A DNA stretch of 5,200 nucleotides from Bacillota bacterium. Lineage in GTDB: Bacteria; Bacillota; Clostridia; Acetivibrionales; DTU013. Where the stretch lies: NCBI GenBank assembly GCA_023435925.1, contig JAEZLF010000089.1, forward strand, positions 1-5,200, written 5' to 3'. Of this stretch, positions 1 through 5,200 are shown piece by piece; within the stretch, counting starts at the first letter, position 1; the number at the start of each line of letters is the position of its first letter. The notes below the pieces were generated by a model. The model was not told where the DNA came from. It ran no database searches and saw only the letters and a list, made by a program, of their open reading frames with translations. Made by a program: the position numbers and the translations under genes.

Positions 1-215
1 CGAAAATTGATGCGCTGACAGTCAGAGAGCAGGAGGTTCTCTGTGAACTCGGTAAAGGCTTGTGTAATAATCAAATTGCAGAAAAGCTCTTTATATCGGA
101 ACATACTGTAAAAAAGCACATAAGCTGTATTTTAGCCAAGCTGGGATTAAGCCATAGAACAGAAGCGGCACTTTACGCCAATAATTTTCTGTCAATCGGA
201 AACCGGGTTTGTTAA
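1..215 (+). CDS. LuxR/NarL-type transcriptional regulator, C-terminal HTH domain (5' end outside window)
   Basis: The visible 70 codons (first complete codon at 3, TAA at 213-215) encode a textbook LuxR C-terminal DNA-binding domain. It begins with LTVREQEVL, the usual first helix of the family. It continues with NNQIAEKLFISEHTVKKHI, the helix-turn-helix whose second helix reads DNA, and ends with the LAKLGLSHRTEAALYA helix that typically supports dimerisation. The N-terminal part is missing, so it cannot be decided whether this is a two-component response regulator (receiver domain) or a stand-alone LuxR protein. The NarL-like spacing and short C-terminal tail favour a response regulator. 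Only 30 bases separate its stop from the next gene, with no terminator between, so it may be co-transcribed with the secretion genes and may control them. The regulatory link is inference; the domain call is secure. Confidence 0.9.
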   Translation, partial: KIDALTVREQEVLCELGKGLCNNQIAEKLFISEHTVKKHISCILAKLGLSHRTEAALYANNFLSIGNRVC

Positions 216-245
216 GTGTTTAATATTGAAAAGGGTGGTGTTGGA

Positions 246-815
246 GTGATAAGTAGAAGAAGGAAAAAGGCGCCGATTAGTAAGTGTATATTGTTTGTAT
301 GCTCCATAGTGATCCTGAATCTGGCTGGAATTAGTTATGCGTACTGGAACAGCGGTATGAACATCATGATGCTGGTAAGTACAGGAAATTTGGATGTCCG
401 ATTTGATCCTAATACTTCATATGAGCTGGTAAATGGGAATGGCGACCTCACAGTAAAATTTCTTGATGAAAAGACTATTATGGTGGAGGGGACTGTGGAA
501 GAGGCTGTCAGCGAGGAAATCGTTGAAACCGATGAAGCGACGATCATCCGTCCGGTCTATTCTGATTATGAGGGATTTTTAGAATTTAACATCATTAATA
601 AGGGCAAAATCCCGGCAGAGCTTGTTAACAACACCCTTGAAAATGAGAGCGGCAGCGTTCTTGCTAATGTGGACAGCCAAGATGGCCTGCTCTACCCAAT
701 GGACAACAATCTCGAAGACTATATAAGCCAGGAACTACGCATACAGGCGGGAGCAGAAGAGGGTAATAATACGGTTAATTTCGAATCCGAGTTTGTGTTT
801 AGTCAGCTGAAGTGA
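246..815 (+). CDS. SipW-dependent-type signal peptide protein, TasA/camelysin-like
   Basis: A 189-residue predicted exported protein. Residues 4-8 are a basic run (RRRKK), residues 14-29 are hydrophobic, and the cleavage region reads SYA-YWN, so cutting after Ala32 is likely. Next comes VSTGNLDVRF (44-53), the first beta strand typical of SipW-dependent proteins. Residues 72-108 are acidic (many Glu/Asp). Residues 110-125 (GFLEFNIINKGKIPAE) resemble the Asn-x-Gly/Ser-containing strand of TasA-like beta sandwiches, and the gene at 2965-3555 has an equivalent. No membrane anchor or sorting signal follows, so release or assembly on the surface is expected. I chose the GTG at 246 because AAGGGTGG lies at 231-238. 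An in-frame GTG at 216 directly follows the LuxR stop and has no ribosome binding site, and its product would carry an odd 10-residue extension. The stop overlaps the ribosome binding site of the next gene. The exact function is unknown; a fibre or surface subunit is inferred. Confidence 0.8.
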   Translation: MISRRRKKAPISKCILFVCSIVILNLAGISYAYWNSGMNIMMLVSTGNLDVRFDPNTSYELVNGNGDLTVKFLDEKTIMVEGTVEEAVSEEIVETDEATIIRPVYSDYEGFLEFNIINKGKIPAELVNNTLENESGSVLANVDSQDGLLYPMDNNLEDYISQELRIQAGAEEGNNTVNFESEFVFSQLK

Positions 816-827
816 GGAGGAGTGCAT

Positions 828-1535
828 ATGAAAGCAAGAATAGCAATTATATTTTCAAGTGCATTGGCTGCTATTCTGTTAATTACAGCAGGGTATAGTT
901 TCTGGGAGGAAAGACTTACAATAATAGGTAAAGTTACTGTAATACGACCAGATGTAGAACCGCAGGTTATTCTAAAAGAGCTTCCGGAAGATACGGAGAA
1001 TTTGACACCGGGAGCAATCGATTTGGACAATACGACAACCGGAGCCATCGATATGATCGATACGACAACCGGAGCTACCAGTACCGGAGATATAAGTACA
1101 GATGTTGTTACAGAAGGAGCCATTACTACGGGAGAGGCAGACACAGATACCGTGAATGAAGGCGGAGCTAGCTCTGTTATCACTACTGATGGAGATATTG
1201 CCACAGACATGGAAACAGAAACCGGTGCAGAACAAAACAATAATACAGGCGGAGATATCGAAGAAGTTCATGATACGGAAGATGAAGCTTCCATACAAGA
1301 ACAGCCGGTAATCGGAGAACCTGAGCCTGACAACAAACCGGAAGACGAAACGAAAGACAGTCCGGATACAGCAGTACCGGCACAGGAGCCAACTGTCGAC
1401 ACAACTGCAGATCCGGGAACCGCTGCAAACCCGGCTGCAGATTCCTCTGCAGACCCGCTCACAGACCCTGTGACTGTTGCACCCGATGAAACTAACACAA
1501 ACATGGAGGCTATGGGGCAAGAGGCTGTTCATTAA
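828..1535 (+). CDS. Exported Thr/Asp/Glu/Pro-rich low-complexity protein with SipW-type signal peptide
   Basis: A 235-residue protein. The N-terminus is a short basic start (MKAR) and a hydrophobic stretch at 5-20. It is followed by AGYSFWEERLTIIGKVTV (21-38), which matches the cleavage region and first strand of SipW-dependent proteins; likely cleavage is after Ser24. After about residue 45 there is no recognisable fold. Residues 59-88 are three 10-residue repeats (TTTGAIDMID type), 89-150 are rich in Thr, Gly, Asp and Glu, and 155-235 are rich in Pro, Ala, Asp, Glu and Thr. There is no LPXTG motif, no Cys and no late membrane span. The mature chain should be strongly acidic and disordered, possibly O-glycosylated on Thr, acting as a spacer or matrix component; that role is inference. 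The ATG at 828 has GAGGAGG at 814-820, which overlaps the stop of the preceding gene and suggests translational coupling. The in-frame GTG at 822 is too close to the ribosome binding site. Confidence 0.75.
   Translation: MKARIAIIFSSALAAILLITAGYSFWEERLTIIGKVTVIRPDVEPQVILKELPEDTENLTPGAIDLDNTTTGAIDMIDTTTGATSTGDISTDVVTEGAITTGEADTDTVNEGGASSVITTDGDIATDMETETGAEQNNNTGGDIEEVHDTEDEASIQEQPVIGEPEPDNKPEDETKDSPDTAVPAQEPTVDTTADPGTAANPAADSSADPLTDPVTVAPDETNTNMEAMGQEAVH
1001..1090 (+). repeat. Three tandem 30-bp coding repeats
   Basis: Three head-to-tail 30-bp units at 1001-1030, 1031-1060 and 1061-1090, each encoding 10 residues in frame. Units two and three share 16 identical bases, ATACGACAACCGGAGC, at 1030-1045 and 1060-1075. 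The first unit is more diverged but keeps GACA, GGAGC and ATCGAT in register with unit two. Units one and two translate as LTPGAIDLDN and TTTGAIDMID; unit three as TTTGATSTGD. The period is a multiple of three, so changes in copy number would keep the reading frame. Confidence 0.8.
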
Positions 1536-1573
1536 GGCTATGACCAATGATATTATATGGGGGAAACTGCATA

Positions 1574-2782
1574 ATGCTGAGAAAATATTTGCCTACCAGG
1601 CCAACAAAGGGCAGATGCCTCTTGTTGGTCTTATTCATGGTTTTTATATATTTGTTGGACAACCTGCCGGTAAGTGAGCATATTGATTATAGTATATTCT
1701 TCAATGTTATAAAGCCTTTGCTTTGGATAGCTCTTATATTAGCTATCTGGGTCTTTCCAAGAGTACGCTCCAAGGTATCATCAAGAATGAAGGAAAGTGT
1801 ATATTGGTGGGCTGTTATTTTTGCAGTTATCTTTGTAGTCATACAGGTTTGTTCTGGCTTACTGTATGGTTTTGGGAAAAGCCCCTATAACCATTCTATT
1901 ATTGGGATTCTTTTAAACATATTTGTTGTTGGAACAAAGGTTGCTGGCAGGGAAGCTGCCAGGAATTACATGGTAAGCACGTTTGCCAAAAAAGAGAAAC
2001 TACTTGTTTTTTTAGTAATTTCATTTTTTATGACACTACTTGAATTTCCAATTTCCAAATTCATGAAACTAAATGATATTGAAACGATTGTCAAATTTAC
2101 TGCACAGTTTTTGGCGCCGGATCTGTGCCACAATTTATTCGCGACCTATCTAGCTTTTTTAGGGGGTATTATCCCCGCTGTAACATATATGGGTATACTG
2201 CAGGCATTCCATTGGCTGTCCCCAATACTTCCCAACTTAAAATGGATTATTACTGCACTGATTGGGATCATGTGTCCCGTCTTTTTTCTGACTGCAATGC
2301 AAAATATATATCTTAAGGAAATTAGAGCTGTTAATAAATTCGACAGTAACAACGAAAGCCCCATAAGCTGGATGATTACGTGTATTCTATCGATAGGCAT
2401 TATTTGGTTTTCTGTTGGCGTCTTCCCGATCTATCCATCTGTAATAGCAACAGGTAGTATGGAACCATTAATCATGCCGGGCGATGTAATTCTTGTTGAA
2501 AAGATCATGAAAGAAAAGGATATTGAGGAATTGGATAAAGGAGATATTATTCAATTCAAGATGGAAGATTTCCTTGTCTCCCACAGGATTATTGAAATTG
2601 TGGAAGGGGAAAAGGGAAAAAGCTATCGTACAAAAGGTGATAATAATAATTCGGCTGATACAGAACTGGTTCTTCCTCAGGATATCAAAGGGAAAATTGT
2701 TCAAATAGTGCCAAAGATTGGCTGGCCGACATTGCTTATCAAGCAAAGGGAGAATGCGCCTTTAGAAAAGGTAGAGTTTTAA
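1574..2782 (+). CDS. sipW: Polytopic ER-type signal peptidase I (SipW family, S26B) with large N-terminal membrane domain
   Basis: Residues are numbered for the 402-residue form. The C-terminal part (about 285-390) is an ER/archaeal-type signal peptidase. TGSMEP holds the nucleophile Ser295, SHRI holds His337 in place of the Lys of ordinary bacterial signal peptidases, and KGDNN with a later Asp (356 and 362) supplies the acidic residues. This is the SipW signature, and SipW removes signal peptides of TasA-like proteins. Bacillus SipW is only about 190 residues. Here about 260 extra residues precede it with roughly seven more hydrophobic spans (near 15-31, 46-61, 77-99, 107-122, 143-160, 187-214, 223-245), before the span at 265-283 that leads into the catalytic domain. 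ATG 1574 (MLRKYLPTRP, basic then hydrophobic, GGGGGAA upstream) is preferred. ATG 1547, with AAGG at 1535-1538, would add nine residues and is a real alternative. It follows the preceding gene closely and is probably in the same operon; likely substrates are the three neighbouring exported proteins. Confidence 0.88.
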   Translation: MLRKYLPTRPTKGRCLLLVLFMVFIYLLDNLPVSEHIDYSIFFNVIKPLLWIALILAIWVFPRVRSKVSSRMKESVYWWAVIFAVIFVVIQVCSGLLYGFGKSPYNHSIIGILLNIFVVGTKVAGREAARNYMVSTFAKKEKLLVFLVISFFMTLLEFPISKFMKLNDIETIVKFTAQFLAPDLCHNLFATYLAFLGGIIPAVTYMGILQAFHWLSPILPNLKWIITALIGIMCPVFFLTAMQNIYLKEIRAVNKFDSNNESPISWMITCILSIGIIWFSVGVFPIYPSVIATGSMEPLIMPGDVILVEKIMKEKDIEELDKGDIIQFKMEDFLVSHRIIEIVEGEKGKSYRTKGDNNNSADTELVLPQDIKGKIVQIVPKIGWPTLLIKQRENAPLEKVEF

Positions 2783-2827
2783 CTTTTTAAATTACTTAAT
2801 AGTAGGTGTATTTTGGTCATGATAAAG

Positions 2828-2860
2828 AAAAAGAGCTGGATATATCTTCCAACCCTTTTT
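2828..2860. terminator. Possible bidirectional rho-independent terminator between convergent genes
   Basis: AAAAAG (2828-2833) pairs with CTTTTT (2855-2860), and TGGA (2837-2840) pairs with TCCA (2848-2851) around a 7-base loop. The two helices are separated by a 3x3 internal loop that can hold one G-C pair. The plus strand ends in five T. The minus strand runs out of the stem into CTTTTTCTTTAT. It sits between the stops of the signal peptidase gene (2782) and the minus-strand TasA-like gene (2965), where a shared terminator is expected. The stem is A/T-rich and interrupted, so it would be weak. Confidence 0.4.
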
Positions 2861-2915
2861 GCCTTAGTATCTTATGAACACAATTGACGACTGCATTAAT
2901 TTGGTCACTAAACTG

Positions 2916-2950
2916 CTTTCAGAGGCGCTATGCCCCTGCTTTGCTGAGAG
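2916..2950 (-). other. Imperfect stem-loop just downstream of the minus-strand TasA-like gene
   Basis: CTTTCAG (2916-2922) faces CTGAGAG (2944-2950), with six of seven pairs. Inside it AGGCGC (2923-2928) faces GCCCCT (2932-2937), with five of six pairs and a TAT loop. It lies about 15 bases after the stop of the minus-strand gene. No T run follows on either strand, so it could be an mRNA 3'-end or stability structure rather than a true terminator, or chance. Confidence 0.25.
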
Positions 2951-2964
2951 CGACAGAATTTGTT

Positions 2965-3555
2965 TTACGGCTGATTGTGCTGTACGAAGGTAGGCTCCAA
3001 AACGAAACCCATCTGGTCTCTGTTCTGAGTATCATTATCATTACTTGGACCATCCATGACAGCTGTTACAGTGAATGTAATAGTTCCGCCGACCGGGACA
3101 ACTATAGGATTTACAGCATCATAAGTAAATTTGTTTGTTCCAGGGTCTAATGCGTATGTTCCTAAAGCTGTTGCAACTGTTATAGCAACATTCTCATTAT
3201 CGAAGGGATTCAACCAATTCCCCTCGTCTGTAAAGTCTTTTGAGAATTTAACATCCTTAGCAAGTTTCACAGGCATGGAACTGTTGTTTTTAAATGTAAT
3301 TACTGCAGTTCCACCCTTGCCTGGATATAGATCAATGAACTTTAAAGTTGCTGAGGTACCACAAGTGTTACTAAAATTGTAGTCCATGGATACACCATCA
3401 TCAGGTGTAGTAGTAATGCCTTCGATATCGACATTTAAGTATCCGGTGTCCACTTTAGAAGTAATTACTACAGTTTCATTCCACCATGCATAACCAGCGC
3501 CCATCATCATAATGGCAACTGCAAGAGCAAGAACTAAAAATCTCGTTTTTTTCAT
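2965..3555 (-). CDS. TasA/camelysin-like SipW-dependent secreted protein
   Basis: A 196-residue exported protein and the clearest TasA-like member here. It has a basic start (MKKTR), a hydrophobic core at 6-20, then GYAWWNE with likely cleavage after Ala23. KVDTGYLNVDIEG (34-46) is the first strand of the family. Residues 74-98 hold a LYPGKGGT-type turn followed by VITFKNNSSMPVKL, which parallels the LKPGD... FENNGS stretch of Bacillus TasA. Residues 151-168 are another strand-rich block (VVPVGGTITFTVTAV), and the chain ends without an anchor. Bacillus TasA is longer (about 260 aa), so this is a compact version. The ATG at 3555 is set by AAAAGGAG nine bases upstream; the frame stays open for 47 more codons without a comparable site. 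It is convergent with the signal peptidase gene and transcribed from its own promoter region, which would allow separate, possibly high, expression of a major subunit. A fibre or surface-layer role is inferred from the family. Confidence 0.85.
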   Translation of the reverse strand: MKKTRFLVLALAVAIMMMGAGYAWWNETVVITSKVDTGYLNVDIEGITTTPDDGVSMDYNFSNTCGTSATLKFIDLYPGKGGTAVITFKNNSSMPVKLAKDVKFSKDFTDEGNWLNPFDNENVAITVATALGTYALDPGTNKFTYDAVNPIVVPVGGTITFTVTAVMDGPSNDNDTQNRDQMGFVLEPTFVQHNQP

Positions 3556-3664
3556 GAAATAATTCTCCTTTTCAAATTTGATTTTCAAAGACCAAAATTT
3601 TATTGTGATAAGTATAAATCTTATGCCGGCGTGCAGATTCATTCTTATTACAACATCCTGATTC

Positions 3665-3691
3665 ATTATAGGTTTTTCCCGTGTCTGATAA
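3665..3691 (-). promoter_or_regulatory. Candidate promoter of the minus-strand TasA-like gene
   Basis: On the minus strand, a consensus TATAAT -10 box occupies 3670-3665 and TTATCA at 3691-3686 is a four-of-six match to the -35 box. The spacer is 15 bases; shifting one base (TTTATC) gives 16. Transcription would begin near 3658 and leave a leader of about 100 bases before the ATG at 3555. The -10 match is good and the -35 is weak, so an activator or another start is possible. Confidence 0.45.
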
Positions 3692-3775
3692 ACCATATGA
3701 AAGTGTAGTTTTTACTGGTGCGATTGAGTAAACTTGCATAGTACAAAATGATGTGGTCTATGCTACTTTAGTACC

Positions 3776-3792
3776 AATATGTAATACATATT
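3776..3792. promoter_or_regulatory. 17-bp palindrome, candidate operator
   Basis: AATATGTA-A-TACATATT is a perfect inverted repeat of 8-bp arms around one base, 68 bases upstream of the DUF5305-like start codon. The left arm, extended by one base as CAATATGTA, recurs at 5104-5112 after that gene. Perfect symmetry with short arms suits a dimeric DNA-binding protein. The LuxR-type regulator at the window start is one candidate, without direct evidence. Confidence 0.4.
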
Positions 3793-3859
3793 TCCCTAAA
3801 AAAGGAAATCACAGAGTGCGGTAGAATATGTTAATGGATTAATATTGGAGGTAGCTTAC

Positions 3860-5044
3860 ATGAAAAAAATGATAAATAAGAATGTAAAACGATCGGTTAT
3901 TCCAATTGCAAGTATACTTATTATTGTGATTTCCTTCCTTTTTTATAATGAATTTACCACTCCCAGATATCTGGAAACAAAAGTGAAAACGTTCACCTAT
4001 GGCAGTAATGGAAATATAAGCTACAAGGTGTTTTTGAAGCCAAATATTCTGTACACATCACCCAGTTTGGATGAAGGAGGCATATACTTAACAGAGTTTG
4101 TTGATTCCGTGCTGGCAGATTTCAAATATGATTTCACCAGTGAAAGAGCGACTGATATTAAAGGAGAATATGAAATTATTGCGGTTGTGGAAGGGTATCA
4201 GGAAGCTAAGAAAGATTATATTGAAGATAAAGAAATAGCTGCTGATAACAGCGAACAAAAAGAGGCATCAGCAAAAGTTATCTGGGGTAAAGAATATAAG
4301 TTAATACCAGAAACCCAGATTGATGTGAATGACAAAGCTTTTTCAATCGTAAAAAATATATCTTTAAATTATGCTGAGTACAATAGCTTTGCGTCAAAGG
4401 TGATTGAACTGTCAAAACTAAATATCGCGACGAGGTTGTCAGTCATAATGAATGTAAATCTTCAAGCGAATACAGACAAAGGCCTTATTGAAGACAAGGT
4501 ATCGCAATCCATCATTATTCCACTTGGTACCAGTAGCTTCAATATTATTAAAAACGAGGCATTGGAGAAACCCGGTGCTATAGAAGAGGTAAGGAAAGTT
4601 CAGCTTCCTATGAACAGAATGCTTCTCATAGCTTATGGAGCAGCAGCAGGTGTAAGTATTATCATACTGGCGTTTTTGATCTTTTTCACAAAAACAAAAC
4701 CGGGCATCAGTGAGCACACCAAGATACTGAACAATATATTTAAAAAATATGGTAATCGCCTGGTAGCGTTAAACAGCTCCAGTACTTGTGAATCCGACCT
4801 TTGCAGAATGGTAAGGTCCATAGAAGATCTGGTGAGGATTGCGGAAGAGATCCAGAAACCTGTTTTATATAGCTACCAACCGGACAGCAATTTTATATCC
4901 AGGTTTTTTGTCTATGATGATATCTGGATGTATGTATTCGATATCCGGGAATATATACGGGCGAATAAGGAAGAGAAAACAGGTACGAAACCATCCGGCA
5001 CAAGCATGCATCATCCTGCCGGGGATAGCGATGTAAAAGCATGA
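3860..5044 (+). CDS. DUF5305-like bitopic membrane protein
   Basis: A 394-residue protein with a basic N-terminus and a first membrane span at about 12-29. Residues 30-252 are predicted extracytoplasmic, the second span is at about 254-276, and a cytoplasmic tail of roughly 118 residues follows. The outer part has the pattern ISYKVFLKPNILYTSPSL (53-70) followed by YLTEFVDSVLADFKYDF. The tail holds RLVALNSSSTCESDLCRMV, then SIEDLVRIAEEIQKPVLYS and FVYDDIWMYVFD. These recall DUF5305 proteins, which in haloarchaea also end in a SLxDLVxxA-type segment and often neighbour S26 signal peptidases; this is from memory of the family. The family's biochemical role is unknown. Together with the signal peptidase it may be a membrane partner for assembly or anchoring of the exported subunits (inference). 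The ATG at 3860 has GGAGGT at 3847-3852; the TTG at 3845 overlaps that site and is rejected. It is divergent from the TasA-like gene, and no clear terminator follows. Confidence 0.75.
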   Translation: MKKMINKNVKRSVIPIASILIIVISFLFYNEFTTPRYLETKVKTFTYGSNGNISYKVFLKPNILYTSPSLDEGGIYLTEFVDSVLADFKYDFTSERATDIKGEYEIIAVVEGYQEAKKDYIEDKEIAADNSEQKEASAKVIWGKEYKLIPETQIDVNDKAFSIVKNISLNYAEYNSFASKVIELSKLNIATRLSVIMNVNLQANTDKGLIEDKVSQSIIIPLGTSSFNIIKNEALEKPGAIEEVRKVQLPMNRMLLIAYGAAAGVSIIILAFLIFFTKTKPGISEHTKILNNIFKKYGNRLVALNSSSTCESDLCRMVRSIEDLVRIAEEIQKPVLYSYQPDSNFISRFFVYDDIWMYVFDIREYIRANKEEKTGTKPSGTSMHHPAGDSDVKA

Positions 5045-5064
5045 TTGAAGATACCAAAAATATT

Positions 5065-5133
5065 AGTAAACTCAAAATACTACTTATGTGTTACTAAAAT
5101 AATCAATATGTAGTATACCAAATCAATGATTTG
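5065..5133. promoter_or_regulatory. Diverged copy of the regulatory sequence upstream of the DUF5305-like gene, plus a palindrome
   Basis: Four blocks occur in the same order as at 3727-3783: AGTAAACT (5065; 3727), ATGTG (5086; 3751), TACT (5092; 3764) and CAATATGTA (5104; 3775). The last two are 12 and 11 bases apart respectively, and the total spacing differs by 9 bases. Here ATACTAC (5077-5083) and GTAGTAT (5110-5116) are inverted arms, and CAAATCA-A-TGATTTG at 5119-5133 is a perfect 15-bp palindrome with a one-base centre. This suggests a related control region for a gene starting beyond the window. Confidence 0.4.
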
Positions 5134-5193
5134 TAGGGGGTAAAGAAAGACATCGTGTTGTAAAATAAGTTGAGTAGCTTTTTCCTATATAAG

Positions 5194-5200
5194 CGAGGTG
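5194..5200 (+). promoter_or_regulatory. Probable ribosome binding site of a following gene
   Basis: The window ends in CGAGGTG, a good anti-16S complement, preceded by A/T-rich sequence and no terminator. With usual spacing a start codon would lie a few bases past 5200. Bases 5045-5193 otherwise contain no coding frame I can support. Confidence 0.35.

Larger units (their letters stand above)
3556..3859. promoter_or_regulatory. Divergent intergenic region between the TasA-like and DUF5305-like genes
   Basis: These 304 bases contain no credible gene; the minus-strand open frame that runs into them lacks a ribosome binding site. The left part is the leader and promoter of the minus-strand gene. 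The right part is unusually rich in symmetry. GCATAG/CTATGC form inverted arms (3736-3741 and 3758-3763), TAGTAC occurs twice 30 bases apart (3739 and 3769), a 17-bp palindrome lies at 3776-3792, and ATTTCC/GGAAAT form a 6-bp inverted repeat at 3790-3809. TAGAAT at 3822-3827 could be a -10 box for the plus-strand gene, but no matching -35 is visible, which would fit activator dependence. Confidence 0.5.

Noticed and set aside
972..1547. Long minus-strand open frame opposite the low-complexity gene (and others at 803-1240, 1183-1428, 1268-1504)
   Set aside because: They arise from the repetitive Thr/Asp/Pro-rich codons of the plus-strand gene, have no ribosome binding site and give Cys/Ser/Val-rich unlikely proteins.
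2819..2887. 22-codon plus-strand frame with a basic then hydrophobic start (MIKKKSWIYLP)
   Set aside because: It resembles a truncated signal peptide, but the upstream AGTAGGTG is weak and 10 bases away, and it overlaps the likely terminator hairpin. Chance or a decayed remnant is more likely.
2884..3150. 88-codon plus-strand frame
   Set aside because: It lies mostly opposite the well-supported minus-strand TasA-like gene, has no ribosome binding site and its composition is not protein-like.
3556..3696. N-terminal extension of the minus-strand TasA-like gene
   Set aside because: Open frame only. The strong ribosome binding site and signal peptide begin at 3555, and the promoter-like TATAAT lies inside the extension.
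4439..4821. Minus-strand open frames within the DUF5305-like gene
   Set aside because: Shadow frames of a well-supported plus-strand gene, with no ribosome binding sites and no recognisable domains.
5045..5200. Possible CRISPR or insertion-sequence end because of short repeats and palindromes
   Set aside because: There are no regularly spaced identical repeats and no transposase or target-site duplication; the symmetry fits regulatory sites better.

Overview
The window looks like a low-to-moderate G+C Firmicute, most likely a Clostridia member. The grounds are A+T-rich intergenic DNA, strong purine-rich ribosome binding sites, an ER-type (SipW-class) signal peptidase and several proteins with SipW-dependent (TasA/camelysin-like) signal peptides. 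The genus cannot be fixed from this sequence.

Layout. (1) Bases 1-215 hold the 3' end of a LuxR/NarL-type transcriptional regulator, with only its C-terminal helix-turn-helix domain present. (2) Bases 246-2782 look like a compact same-strand operon. It contains a 189-residue SipW-type secreted protein, a 235-residue protein with the same kind of signal peptide but a Thr/Asp/Glu/Pro-rich low-complexity body, and a roughly 402-residue polytopic membrane signal peptidase with the Ser/His ER-type catalytic domain at its C-terminus. (3) Bases 2783-2964 are a convergent intergenic stretch with a possible bidirectional terminator. (4) Bases 2965-3555 on the minus strand encode the best TasA-like protein of the window (196 aa), with its own promoter-like sequence. 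(5) Bases 3556-3859 are a divergent regulatory region with a nearly perfect 17-bp palindrome. (6) Bases 3860-5044 encode a DUF5305-like protein with two membrane spans. (7) Bases 5045-5200 carry what seems to be a diverged copy of the regulatory sequence found in front of the DUF5305 gene, and end at a ribosome binding site, so another gene probably starts just past the window.

How the parts may work together (inference). The dedicated signal peptidase would mature the three secreted proteins. All three share the cleavage-region pattern Tyr-[Ala/Ser]-aromatic-Trp-[Asn/Glu]. The two beta-rich products could be fibre or surface-layer subunits in the manner of Bacillus TasA, the low-complexity protein a spacer or matrix component, and the DUF5305 protein a membrane partner. 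The LuxR-type regulator is a candidate controller. SipW/TasA is an established pairing. Less ordinary here are the 8-span signal peptidase, the SipW-signal protein without a recognisable fold, the association with DUF5305, and the repeated regulatory element.
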